64,000 nucleotides of DNA. Source: Kappaphycus alvarezii. Lineage: Eukaryota; Rhodophyta; Florideophyceae; Gigartinales; Solieriaceae. This document shows, one piece after another, positions 33,838 through 45,529 of the stretch. The stretch is taken from NCBI GenBank assembly GCA_002205965.3, contig NADL03000478.1:1203001-1267000 (forward strand), written 5' to 3'. Numbering within the stretch: the stretch's first letter is position 1; each line of letters starts with the position of its first letter. The notes below the pieces were generated by a model that made no database searches, was not told where the DNA came from, and saw nothing but the letters and a program-made list of their open reading frames with translations. Made by a program: the position numbers and the translations under genes.

Positions 33838-35220
33838 CATTCAGACGAATCTTGCCGGGGGTTCGGATCATGAACCACGGGTTCTTTCACGGATGTCACA
33901 CCCAGGCCGCCACCTACATTGATACGCGGTGTAGGCCTGGAAAAAGAGGGAGAAATGCAGATCCAAACGGGTTTCGCAATGATGAAATACGCTGAATCTT
34001 GTTCTGAGATTCCCTCGGTGCATCCTGGTCACTGCCGTCACTTCCCTTTTTCTCGTCCTCTCTACGAAATACAGGCCTCTTCATTTTGATTGGGAGCGCT
34101 GTGCTCACTGCAGTTAGACTTGATCGAATACCAGTAGGTGCCATATTTCGATGAGGCTGACTTTTGTCCACCTTTTCTCTCGAACCTCCGACGCCGAATG
34201 GAGACTGAATGTTTGCGTTACTGCTACCCATGAGCCCCCCACTTGCCGTGGAGATTGCCGTGGTCCATCGTGTGCTCTGGGCTCGCCCTATTCGATGGTC
34301 CAGCACTTACCTCAGGCGCCTTACTCGGCACATGGGGTATGGAAAACCTTTGGCCGCGCTCAAGTGCATCATTGGAACCACCCATCCCTGTGGGACTCTG
34401 CCCTTTAACAGTTTCCCTTGACATACTGGCAACTGGCGATCCAATCTTGCCGCCGTTATCAGCGTCCCCATTTTGTCTTCTCATGTGGCTTGTTTTCTGC
34501 ATAGTCTCCTCCTGGTGCATCGTTCGAGAAGGTTTAGTAAAAGATATACCAGCAGCACGGGACCCTTTGAACTCTGGAAAGCCCGGACTGTTGTACATAC
34601 GGGACTGGGATGTATTGGGCTCTTGGATTACACTGTTGAATCCACCTCTCGGTACTTCAGTTGACCGTGGTAGTTCATTTTCCGGACATGTTTGACGTGG
34701 AGGCTCCGGCTGCGATCTCAAGGCAGCCTCAGGAGACCCTCAGATGTATGCAGTTGAAGACCAGAGTCACTCCCACCAGCAGTAGATGGCTTCGCTGATG
34801 ATTAATGTCGATATTTCCTTGAATACTCGTCCCCTTCACCTTTTCCATGAAATGATCTCCATTTGGAGGTGCACTGATGCGTCCTTGATCAGCTTGACGG
34901 TTGCTTGATGTAGGGAGTGGTCGGAGGCGAGGAAGCATCCCTTCGTCAACTGGAGAATCCTCTTTTGTCCCTGAACTGGAGGGAAATTGACTTCCACGTG
35001 TTGGCGGACTGGTGTGTGCAGATTGCTGGTAGTCCTGTACTAGGACTGCCCTTCAAGACTGGCTGAGCTTGTTCGCACTCAATCGGAGTTTTGCGTGTCT
35101 CAACTTTAGAGGGCAAGTTTCTAGACGCAATTTGCTCGCCGGTGGTCGCTAGGCGGAAGACTCTCCTTTGGGACCGGTGAAGAGCCCGCAGACTCGAAGG
35201 CTCATCTGCTGCTGTTCGGT
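33838..35220 (-). pseudogene. C-terminal low-complexity region of the Cyc8-like gene, broken
   Basis: Downstream of the main part of the Cyc8-like gene the minus strand continues to encode Ser/Pro/Gly/Asn-rich sequence in successive frames: SNRQADQGRISAPPNGDHF (about 34,900), then RSQPEPPRQTCPENELPRST (34,721 onward), then GLMGSSNANIQSPFGVGGSR (about 34,240) and the end region IQRISSLRNPFGS near 33,950. At least three frame changes or stops interrupt it. Such disordered tails are usual for Ssn6-type proteins. The distal 670 bp is duplicated at 20,640-21,308. Confidence 0.6.
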
Positions 35221-37523
35221 TCAGGCCGGCTTGGGAACAACCTTAGCTGTCACACTTTGAACACGGCCTTCAGTTTCGTGTGGAGCCCCACCTAGCCGGG
35301 TTATACCCGCCAAGGAGGCTGGATGACCATTATTAGAAAATCTACTCAATGCACGTGACCCGTCTCGGACGCTTGAAAATTGAGAAGGTGTCTGGGGTAG
35401 AGATGATGAGGGGTTTGGGATGCCCTGAGCTGCTCCCTTCGGTAAGTTTGTATCTGTCATACGATTACCATCGCAGCTAGCCACTTGCGACGAATTCGCA
35501 GTGTGAGGGTACCCATCGGATCGAGTTTCAATACCCGACACGTTTACCCTCATACTTGGGTCATTTGGGCTTATTCGTCCGTTTCTCTCAGGACCGTCAG
35601 AAATAGACGCATTTCTATACTCAACCCGTTCCTTACCATTCCTTGATTTCCAATCTTCTCCATGACGACTTAGTTGATCATGATTATCAGCTCCACTTGC
35701 AGTACTCCTCTCGGGGCCAGAATAAGCCGACGCGCTCTGGTCTGGTGAGGACCGAGGAGCTTTTGTCAGACTAGGTGATAGATGCGCTTGACTTCCTGAT
35801 CTTGATGGGGGAATGGAAGCGGCATGAGAATTCTGAGCTCCAGCGGGTCTGACATCTGGTACCTGACCAACGCCAGTCATTCCAGTGGAGACATGATCTG
35901 CGTTGTTAAGTCGATTCTCCATTGATGTCGGAACCTGTACAGTAGGATGCGAAACTGGAGGTACAGTGTTTTGAACAAGGCCCTGCGAAAAAGGGGCCTC
36001 CCTCCTAGTCTCCGGGCCGACCACAGTCACATTGCTAGTATTTGGCATTTTGCATCTTGACCCATACCTTTTGATCTGCTTGAATTTCCAGGATCCGAAG
36101 GAAACGGGCCTGGCACGCTGCTTGCCGCTTCAGTTGTTCGCAATTGACGGCCTTGTTGCAGAGCGCTCGATGTCGCTACATGGCTGGACGGCAGGCCGAT
36201 TTGGTAGTGTCCTGCACTAGTCGATGGCTGCGAGATATTTGATGGGCCTGGTGGCGTAGGCAATGGTCCATACTGAGAAGGGGCGTTGGATTTGACATGT
36301 GGCCGCTGTCCCAATCGAGTAGTCGGAGAGATATCTGGCCCATCGCAAGCCGGCTTCCCACTCGGTCTCGCTGGGGCGACGCCGCTCACCATCGCACTTT
36401 GCACCAGTTGAAGTCGATGGCTAGCGATAGAATTCTGAGGTTGCGTTTGCAGCGCTCTACGATAGGAATCTGCAGCATCATCAAACTGACTGTAAAGTTC
36501 ATACAGAGTACCCAGATCATACCATACCTCAGGAATATCGGAATAGATCTGAACAGCGCGGGAGTATGCATCCATGGCATCGCGGTACTGAGTGCGTTGA
36601 TAGTACAAGACGCGATGGAGCACCAAAAGTACGCATTCTTGGGATCGAGATGGACTGCTAGTTGATAATTGTCGTACGCGACTCGGAATTCGTTGTTCGC
36701 CATGTATATGCGCCCAATGAGGTAGTACGTCTCTGCATTTCCATCATCAATGCGAAGGGCACGTTGAAGCAACTCCACTGCGTCTTGATCGCTCCCGCCC
36801 TTGTGAGTCAACCACGCCAATCCATGAATCGCCTTGATATGATTTTGATTCCGGGACAAGGCATTGTGATATGCCTCTGAGGCTGACTTTACATTCCAGC
36901 TATATTCATGCAGCGTACCGACCTGATAACATGCTTCCGCTTGCGCACTCGCGGCGAGAAATAATCTTTGCCATGTACTGGTAAGCCAACTCATGATTAC
37001 CCTTCTCTTTGTGAATTAGGCCAATGGAATACAGGACTTCGTCCATTCGGTCATAGGCAGGGGCGAGATTCAGTACGGCATTGTAAGCCGCGAGACCGTG
37101 ATCAAGCATGCCTATTCGGTCGTAGAGGACGCCCACGCCAAACCAAAAGGAAGGATCGCGTTGTTCTGGCGTCTTTGCAAAAGCCGTGTAGTAGGCATGG
37201 TAGGCCTTGTCAAAATCCTCAGCCATGACGTATGAATTTGCCAAGGAGCCCCAGGCCAAGCCGTTGTCCTGATCAAGACTGACAGCTCTCTCCAAGTAGG
37301 CGATTGAAGAGCGAATGGACTCCTTTTTCATATGCAAAATACCGGCTTTGATCAACCCTTGAACGTTTGATCCGTTATGGGATAGACATGTCTCGTAGGC
37401 TTCAAGGGCGCGATTGGGATCGCTCATAACCTCATGGAGGCTACCAATTCGTAGCCATATTGCTTGCTTGCGGTCGGAAATTAGTCGTACAAGGGATGGA
37501 TCCACGTAGTTGGGTTCGGCCAT
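35221..37523 (-). pseudogene. Cyc8/Ssn6-type TPR transcriptional corepressor, interrupted by frame changes
   Basis: The start is an ATG at 37,523 (MAEPNYVDPSLVRLISDRKQ). About ten tetratricopeptide repeats follow, with Ssn6-specific signatures FWFGVGVLYDR, NAYFWCSIA, QYRDAMDAYSRAV and SDIPEVWYDLGTLYE. After the repeats comes a Pro/Ser/Gly-rich tail (LPTPPGPSNISQPSTS). In fungi this protein pairs with Tup1 as a general corepressor in the nucleus. The frame breaks near 36,945-36,965 (one extra base), near 36,608-36,618 (one base missing, where GGC would restore the family's CSIG) and near 36,050. The gaps are too small for introns at the first two. Either the locus is a pseudogene or the sequence has small errors. 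The protein identity itself is secure. Confidence 0.85.
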
Positions 37524-37529
37524 GTGAAT

Positions 37530-37700
37530 GATGAGACGACAAAAGGGGAAGGGAGGGAGGGAGGGACAATGGAAAGGGAGGGTCGCTCAAGGTCAGGAGC
37601 TTCTTTGGGGGAAAGGATAACACGGAGCGGTTGACGTAGTGGTAAGGGACAGAGAGGTTGGGAGAAGAGGTTTACAGGGTTTACAGGGCCAAGAGAAGGA
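37530..37700 (-). promoter_or_regulatory. Pyrimidine-rich tract upstream of the Cyc8-like start
   Basis: On the coding (minus) strand the region just before the ATG is strongly C/T-rich (seen on the plus strand as gggaagggagggagggaggg near 37,548). Such tracts are common in fungal core promoters. No TATA box was identified. The role is inferred from position and composition. Confidence 0.35.
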
Positions 37701-38489
37701 GGGAGACAACGCTGAAATGAGGGAAAGAGAGTTGGTGTGGCGGAAGACAGGGATATTCAAGCCAGCGTAGGGAAAGATGTGTATTGTAGAGGCAGGCGTG
37801 GGGACGGCCTTTAGAGAAGGACGGTAACGTAGAAAAGGGCCACGGGAAGGGGAAGGGCCGGTAGCGGTGAAAAGGAGGAAGTTGAAAGCTTTAGTGTAGT
37901 GGAATGGGGATACCGTAAAGGGCCGACCACATACGGTACAGCGTGGCTCAAGAGCTTCAAGTGACCACGAGAGCGTTTGGTCGGGACAAATGTTGAGGTT
38001 TTTTTTTGATTTTTTTTTGGTTGGTTTTTTATAAGGCAAGCAGGGATTTTGGAAGGAAAGGAAAAGTCGTTAGTGTGTCCTCTGTGGGGCTGCTTGTTGT
38101 GCAGCAGTTAGCCGTTTCGCGGCGTAGGCACTAAAACTTACACGGAGGTTGTCTTATCCTACCACAGTATGAGGCTGACTCAATTCGCACAAATCTTATC
38201 AAAGGACACTTGCGAGGCACTGCTCGCTTCCAAGTGACAAATGACAGCCCTAATCGAAGTCATAATCCCCGCCAGTTTATTTAGCGCCGACGTCGCAAGG
38301 CTTAAACCAATCCAGATATGCCCAATGCCTTTAACTTTTCAATGGATTTTTTTTCCATGGTAACAGTATTCTTGGACAACATGTTTAATTTTGCTTTTAT
38401 TTCCAGAGAGAATATTGGAAATATTGCCAACTTTCAAACATTTTGTGGTGCATTATTTCAATTTTCATATTTCGCAGTTGATTGGAAAC

Positions 38490-38960
38490 GCAGTACAGTA
38501 CAGTGCAATACAATCCAATAAGTTTGACGGTACAGTACAGTACAATGTTGTACATTTTTTGTGCAAGGCATCGCCCGCGACAAAAGCATTGTACAGACCC
38601 ATCACGTCCTATCAGAACTGTATTCATTTATTCATACTTTACTGGCCCGCGACAAAGGTGCTGTAACACTACTGTACTGTACAGTATTCACCCAGTTCAA
38701 TGCAATACAGTGCAATACAGTACAGTACAGTGCAATATTCGGAGAGCAAATGATACTGTACGCCCTATCAGTTTCAGCATAATTTGCCAAAAGGCCCAAG
38801 TTGCGCCGGCCGCTCAACGTCACTGTAACCGAGAAAAGGCTGTGTACTGTACTGTACTATTTAGTCTGTACAGTACAGTACACCCGAGAAACACAATGAG
38901 TAAACGCTTCATCAATAAATGTACTGTACAGTACTGTGCCCAACTGTACAGTACAGTACC
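38490..38960. repeat. Dense array of GTAC-centred palindromes
   Basis: Overlapping tactgtac and gtacagta motifs occur in at least seven clusters (38,491-38,510; 38,530-38,555; 38,670-38,688; 38,701-38,738; 38,842-38,882; 38,921-38,938; 38,943-38,960). Because gtac is self-complementary, the array can form many alternative hairpins. Smaller clusters lie at 2261-2275, 2311-2320, 32,591-32,628 and 32,982-33,014. Confidence 0.8.
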
Positions 38961-38965
38961 ACATT

Positions 38966-40485
38966 GAAGCATCAAACTCACCACGGCCGGCATGCCGACA
39001 CGGCCTTACCTGCGCCTGCTACACCAACACGCTCCGCAAGCAATCGTTTCTCGTGATGGTCTCATTCTTTCCCCACGAATTGAAGCACAACTGACCGTCA
39101 ACAAGCCATCAGGGTCATGCACTCCCCCCGCTCGAACCAATTGTCACTGACCACCAGTACACTGCAACGACCCCCGGGATGAACATTGAAAAGTTCTCGG
39201 GGGTCTCGTTTCTCAACGGGCAAAGACCCTAACTACACTGAAACGGACATGGAAGGGTACCATGTTTTTTGTGACTCAGTGACCCTTGCTAAAGTTCCCA
39301 ACCAATTTCAAAATTCGCTCGGTCAAATGCTCAACCACACATCTGCACTGCAGACTCTGCAACGTCTATTTCCAGAACCAATAATGCAACTGCGACCATA
39401 ACCGGGAAAGACATTATCCCAAGGAATGGCTCCAACGTCTTTGCTAGATCTCACTTCTTTTAACACCACCAGCTACTCTCAAAAGTGCATAGCCTTTTAC
39501 CTCCGCTCACATTGCCCTTCACATTAGAGGGCTGGTATTCAACCACGACTTTAACCCTCCTGTCTACGAAGAGTCTGTTCGAGCATTCCTCGATGGTCAC
39601 TGCCAAGACCACGCAGAACTACGTGGCGACCACAGTTCCACGTTCAAATCCCATACTATGCGCCCACGTGGCGACTACGTGGCCAACACGTGGAGACCTG
39701 CATCTGATCGTTTGGAAATGCCCACAAAAGTCCTCACATTACGATAAATATACAATTTCTTCAGACACCGAGGCGTCTCGAAGTACCCCTAAATTTTCCC
39801 AGGCTAGGATGAGCACTACCATTGCGACATGCGTACTCGAAGCTGCCCGACATTGTTCCCTCAACGTCGACCGCTTATGGAAAGCAATGCTGGCTTCATT
39901 AAAGTCCTGGCTCAAACACCGACCCGTGACCCCGAACGACAATCCTTTGTAGACCCACTTGCTCCGATATCACACACTCTGCCACCACTTAAACCACTGA
40001 TCCCCAACAGCGGCTGACTGTCACACCGCCCTCTTCTCTAATCTAGCCTTTCGTCAAAGACTATCAGCTGCGCACCCAACGCACATCCCGGAAAACACGT
40101 CTCTGTGACTATCCACTGGAAACTTTGTGCAATCGGCTTGGACACCCGCAATGCCATATTGCCCAAGACTTCCAGGCTCATGCCTCAAACGTCTCCCGAA
40201 TCCCAGCTCATTCCCCTGCACTCGTAGCAATCTCCAAGTGACAAAGAGAACGGGAGCTGGACTACTCGAGTTGGTCCGCACCGCACAGGCCTTATCTTCA
40301 CAGGAGGGCGGTGCTTGCTTGGCCCATCGCCATGCCGACCACTTTTAGCGCTACGAAATCTATTTTCTCTTAGGAGGGCATTAGGGCGAATGGGCAAAGG
40401 GTTCGCTGGAGGCAAACCGAACGGGAGTGGTTGCACGCGGCTCGAGGCAAGCTGGTTAGAAGGCATTGGCACGCCTTTCGGTGAC
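38966..40485. other. GC-balanced interval without a recognisable gene
   Basis: Overlapping short frames on both strands (for example 39,485-39,952 plus) show no family motif, and codon-like structure is not convincing on either strand. It may be decayed mobile-element DNA. Confidence 0.4.
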
Positions 40486-40489
40486 AAAT

Positions 40490-40622
40490 CTGCGCGCCCT
40501 TTACAAGGCAACTTTCGTTTCATAGCCTACCTCCCACCGACGACCTCGCGTTGCGTGTCGTCGGCGTTTCGACAGCGGGAGGTAGGCTGTGAAACGAAAG
40601 TTGTCTTTTGAAGGGCACGCAG
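40490..40622. repeat. 133-bp hairpin with 46-bp arms and a nested inner stem
   Basis: Arms 40,490-40,535 and 40,577-40,622 are reverse complements with only a few mismatches (ctttcgtttcatagcctacc against ggtaggctgtgaaacgaaag). Inside lies a second stem, ccgacgac (40,538-40,545) with gtcgtcgg (40,556-40,563). The form suits a miniature inverted-repeat element or a structured RNA. No target-site duplication was obvious. Confidence 0.8.
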
Positions 40623-40629
40623 ATTGGTA

Positions 40630-42500
40630 GCTTAAAGAGGCCGCGAGCCCAGTAAAGGCAACACAACGACGGAGGACGGAAAGAGAGAACAATGAACGGG
40701 GAACCGCATGTTGTGCTGCCACACAATCCCTTTCTTTCGCCCTTCAGAATCACGTTACTCGGCTTGACCACCACGGGTGCAGCACAGCCTGCAGGGGCAA
40801 CAACCTGCAGTACCAAATTCAACTTTCTCTGCCTGCGGCAAATCACCATGGGCAGGATATAGCAGGACGCTACGGCACAGGACCACCGGAAGCATTGCGC
40901 CCGGGATGCCAACTCTAACCCCCCCACTACAGCAACGCAGACGGTAGCCTCCGCATCCGCGGCCTTGCCTCTCTGTACAGCCTTGCTGCATCTTTCCTTG
41001 CTGCCCATCCTATAAACGCTTCCATGATCCCTGCCACTCAATGGATGCGTATGCTGCAAAGGCACGTTTACCTTCCAGTTTAGCGAAACCACCCGCCGCT
41101 TAAATGCCATCACTGCCATCCGAAGATGGTTTTTGACGGGGACCGTGCGGCCGATTTCTGCCTATCTGGCTTCCGCCGACTCAATCTATGAAATTCTGTC
41201 CGCAACCTCCCAGCTCTCAATTCCCCACGCTGCCGGTCGCGACTGCGAGTTCGAGGGTCCCCTTCTCGTCCTTTGCTCCAAGCTCCGGCCTGCATGCATC
41301 CTCCTACAGTCACCGGCAACACATATCCTCACGGCCACCCGGCCCTTGGCATGGAACATCACAGTATTTCCCCCTCCAAATCTACTTCCCGGACCAAGGC
41401 CACCCAAGTCGCCAGAGGAGCTGCAGAGATTGCCTGCCGGAATGCGATTCGGGCCCTCCGCCGCAACCTGGCCCCCTGAGCCCTCAACCTCCCCGATTGC
41501 CACATACTCGCCCCGATCGTCTCCTTTCAGCCCATGGAATTTGATTCTCATGTTAACCATTCCAATGCTACATCTTCCTGTATTGCTGATTTCATCCCGA
41601 ACTTCGCATGCCGCTTCTTCACCGATACAGGAACGGTTCGCTGTCGGATCCATCAACGCCTCAGTGCCGTCACCTAATCTTGTATAGCGATGGCCATAGT
41701 GTCTCGGGCTCTGCCCCACAATGCTCACTTGTCCTCTACGATTAGTACCTAAGTGTAAGGTCAATCCCTGTGGTAGTTGCGCCTAAAATATCGCACTACA
41801 GAGGATCCCTTACCCATCCCTTAACAGAGTCAAACTCACAAACGAAGCGTGGATACAGGCTCACCCGCCAGTCCGTCTGAGTAGTCAAGGCTTTTCAGCC
41901 GTTCGTCCGTATCCACAGACGGCTGCCGCGGCCAGCACCATCGATGCAGCCCCAGCTCAAGCCTGGACAGCCCAGCTCTCACAGGCCCTTGCCGTCGTCC
42001 AACTGATTGGACATCCATCCTATCTGGCCCAAGCGTCTCTCTTCGCTGAGGCCGAACTATTCGTTCCCTTTTTCCCGGGCACCTGCACCAGCTCCTGATT
42101 ATCCCCAAACCTTGGTCCTCACGCCCCCAACATTCCTCGCTGCCTCATCCAGAAATACCCTCTCAGTCCTGCCATAAACAGGGTGAACCACGACGCGATG
42201 GCCCGGACCCACTTGAGGAACGAAGATTGGGCCCCCACTCCCACTACCTCCCAACACTGTGATGCTGACATACATCTCCGCTCCGCGGAGTCGCATTTCG
42301 CCAGAGCTTTGCCGCAGCCTTCGCTGTTGCTCGCCCCACCAACACTGACACCATCCCAGCCACTCACTGCACCGTTACGCTTCAGCGCCATCTTGGCCTC
42401 CCTGTTCCCCCGGAGGGCCCGCTTCCAACCTGCTGCAATTGCAGCAGACACACGGATGCGTTCGGGGACCACGCTCATGTTTCTGCAGGCTCCACAGTCA
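40630..42500. other. GC-rich interval with overlapping long frames, unassigned
   Basis: Long frames are open on both strands, for example 41,186-41,764 minus and 41,133-41,687 plus. This is expected in GC-rich sequence with few A/T stops and is not in itself evidence of coding. No domain was recognised. The plus strand may be the upstream, decayed part of the LINE-like relic at 42,540-42,840. Confidence 0.3.
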
Positions 42501-42539
42501 CAGTTTTATGCGTCAACCGCTTGCTTTCCACATCACCCT

Positions 42540-42840
42540 AGCTGCAAGGCGTGAATATGACTTCGGGGTTTCCCTCCACGCCCCCGATACTGAACTGCGG
42601 CCAGCTGATATCCTCCCGTAGGCCCCAGCCACGATCACTAATTCCCAACCGCTCGCGTTTGACATTACAATTGACTCCAAATTGAATTCCACCACACGCA
42701 ACAACAACTCGATCCAACGTGTTGGAGTTGCAGCAGAGACCATTCACCGCGGACCTCCACCTGCCTTCACATTCCAGCCCATCGCCTTCGACTCAAACGT
42801 GCAACGTTTAATGCCACTACTTCCCATTGATTAGCTCCTC
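42540..42840 (+). pseudogene. Possible C-terminal end of a non-LTR retrotransposon polymerase
   Basis: The plus strand reads TELRPADIL, a stop, then PLAFDITIDSKLNSTTR, and FTFQPIAFDSNVQRLMPLLP. The order RPAD, hydrophobic-FDITI and F-x-P-IAFD is reminiscent of the segment following the reverse transcriptase in some LINE-like elements. The match is by memory of short motifs only, and the rest of the polymerase was not identified. Confidence 0.25.
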
Positions 42841-43308
42841 TTGACTATCGCGTGCCGCTTAGTCGATAACCAAGCACGGTATTGCCTGGCACAGGATCAA
42901 TGAGGGGCCCTCGCTACCCTGGTGACATCGATCGTCAATGAGACGTCGCGCGTCAGTGAGATGTTAACCAAGTAGCTTCGTTATGGGATTTATTAGAAAC
43001 CCTAATATAATCGCATTACAGTCAATCGCAAATATATACTGTAATTGCACAGCGATGCCACTTGGTATGCGCCCGAACTTGAACCACAAGGGATGAAGCT
43101 ACAATGAATCTGAACCTGAACACTACACTCATTTCCTGATTCCAAACTGAAATACACGTGTACGCAAGCAAAAGATAAAAGAAATCAATCCACCCTCAAG
43201 ACTCGACTATTGTACCGTGTTATACCGACACCGCATTCCTGGAGGGAATCTTTTAATGTGTTCAAAAGCCTGAACCATACAGGTCGCGGGTACCCATTCC
43301 TACTTTAA

Positions 43309-43340
43309 CAGTCCTGGACAAAAACATGGCACACCCCTTT
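43309..43340 (+). repeat. Candidate Tc1-type terminal inverted repeat (single end)
   Basis: The sequence cagtcctggacaaaaacatg followed by gcacacccctt closely resembles the termini of Tc1-like elements. A matching inverted end was not found within the next 1.5 kb. It stands almost exactly at the change from GC-rich to AT-rich DNA. Confidence 0.35.
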
Positions 43341-43344
43341 GTTA

Positions 43345-45180
43345 AAGGTATGTCCTCAACAAAGTGGCATTTAAAAAGGAAAACTGGTCAAACGCATTTA
43401 TTTTTGAAGCTGACGCTACTCGTAGAAGGATTCTTTCCAATGACCAAATTTTTTTTATTTTATTCATACTCGGAGATATTCCTACCTTCAGGGGCAAGAG
43501 CTGTGTACAAAGTTGTGTATTTACATAGTGCCAAGCAGGCGAAAGTATCATTATCTTCCATAGACTATCAGATTCATACAGCAGGAACTTGAACAAATCG
43601 CGCACTAATGGCTACAAAAAATGGTAAAATAACTTGCGAATCAGAGAATCTACCATTTATTCTTTCGGTGGGCTATAATGTCTTATACTATACGATTAGC
43701 TAAGTGCTTGATGGAAGCGATTTAAGACTCCGATCTACCGGTAAAAGGCTGTAAGATTATTGTAAGAGCGATTAGATATCAAGTATGCATTAGACTCCGT
43801 AAATATTAATTTAGCTGATGCATTGAACACAAGAAACATGCAGATATACAAAATGTTGAATAGAGTAAAAGTGCAGGGTATTTTGGACGGTTTAATTCTG
43901 AAAGACGCTAATAAGTTAGACTGTAGGAGACTAGGGGCCTAGTAGACACTCAAAAATGAATCAGTTTCGGCACCAATGCTCCCGATGAATTTGGAAGCCT
44001 CTTATTTTTCCGAAGATATCCTCCACCATCTCTTGATTTAGTGTGATAAATTTTCCCCTTCTGGGGCGACTGGACAATAAGTCGATGGAATCCTTTATAT
44101 TCGGTAACCTTCACATCATTCCTTGTTGAAAATTTTTTGGCAACGAAATGGAGGATTGCAGCAATTTAGGATTTGTGTTGGCGGGATACTGTGGTATAGT
44201 ACACTGGTAGCAGTTTCTTCTAATATTAGAACGACAAGAAAAAGAAGGGTACGCTCTAACATATATATCCAGTGTAAATCTTTAACATGCGAGGGTAGAC
44301 ATCTTTTGGAACCTATTGACCTTTTTTTCTCCAATGAAATTCCACTAGGCCAAAGAGAACCCACACTACCTCTTACGTTCCCTAGAAGATGAACTCTCTC
44401 ATTTTCCTCTATATTCGCTGCGAACGTTATTGATCGGTCGCTGTCTACTTGTAAAATCTTAATCTTATCGCAACAACACTGGAAAGTACTATAATCAGTC
44501 TCTGATTTCTCAATTTCGTACTACTTGCAGTGATCAAACCTTAACCGCTCTCTATCCATTACTTTACCATAGCTAAGAAATATTTACCTGTAAAGAACCC
44601 TGAACAAGAATAATATAGCGCTTATTAAAGAAAAAGCAGGCTGACGGCAATAGCAGTTAGGAGAAAGAAGTATATATTTACTCTAAAGTGAAGCAATTGG
44701 GTATGGTGTGGAAAAAGTAGTTGTTAGTCGCCTTCTCATTTCAATAGTCAAGGCGTTTGTGTCTTGTATAGGAATAAAAAAACTGCAGTTCAATAGTAGC
44801 ACGTCTACTGATAACTACCTACCATGATATCCCATGCTGTAGTCCTAAGATATCCTAATTTAAATTATATGCAGTAACAATGCCTCTTTGGTAGCACAAA
44901 AAGATCTAATTAATAGAGAAGATATTGAATACAACAGTAAGCAAAATTATCCATCTTATATGTCTGTAATTAAGACATAAATAATGCCTATGAATCCATT
45001 TTGCGTTCCTCGTACTATTAATGTGGGTTCTTGGGCGCAAAAAGGTAAGCGATGGTTGAACTAATGGTTGAAGCTTCCGGTGAGCAGACCAGAGCTTCTG
45101 ATCATGGCTTATGTAGAGAAGCATTCAACGAGAGTGACAATGAATGGTAAGCAAACAATACTAAATACAAAAGTATTCTA
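43345..45180. other. AT-rich stretch without a supportable gene
   Basis: Open frames of 82-89 residues at 43,326-43,592 and 44,116-44,392 show no motif. If the Tc1-type end at 43,309 is real, part of this may be decayed transposon. Confidence 0.35.
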
Positions 45181-45184
45181 GAAG

Positions 45185-45525
45185 AACGGCCCTAGGGGCG
45201 TAATACAACAAGGTTCTGAGAGTTCACCTATCATATTGCGGTGAGACTGACAGTACTGCCCATCATGGCAGAGTTACATTGATCCACTTGGCGAGATTGC
45301 ACAAGGCACTTGCTGATCGGTCTTCCTGGAAAGAGCCTAAGAGTATGCCAGATATCCATAATGGATTCGTCTAATTGGCTCTGTGGTCTTGACACGTTGC
45401 ATCGGTGTCAAATTACAGTGCATTAGCTGCACTGGTGGCTCCTGACAGTGCTCATATTGCACTGGTGCCCTCTCTACTGTGCTCATCGCTGTTTGAGGGC
45501 TACTGGCAGGATATCGGGAACAAAA
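45185..45525. other. GC-balanced island with three tandem 30-bp units
   Basis: The interval is GC-richer than its surroundings. At 45,415-45,505 three diverged units of about 30 bp follow each other (cagtgc...gcactggtg pattern). One frame through them is open (SALAALVAPDSAHIALVPSL). No family was recognised; it is probably a mobile-element fragment. Confidence 0.4.
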
Positions 45526-45529
45526 AGGA

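Noticed and set aside
33525-33995. A 156-residue plus-strand frame near the Cyc8 3' end
   Set aside because: It lies opposite the Cyc8-like C-terminal coding and that strand has a recognisable duplicated protein sequence.
41186-41764. A 192-residue minus-strand frame and the overlapping plus-strand frames
   Set aside because: GC-rich sequence is open on both strands here; no motif, no consistent frame continuation and no homology that I can recall.
45000-45202. A minus-strand LTR starting tgttgtattacgcccct
   Set aside because: No second LTR, no primer-binding site and no retroelement coding next to it.
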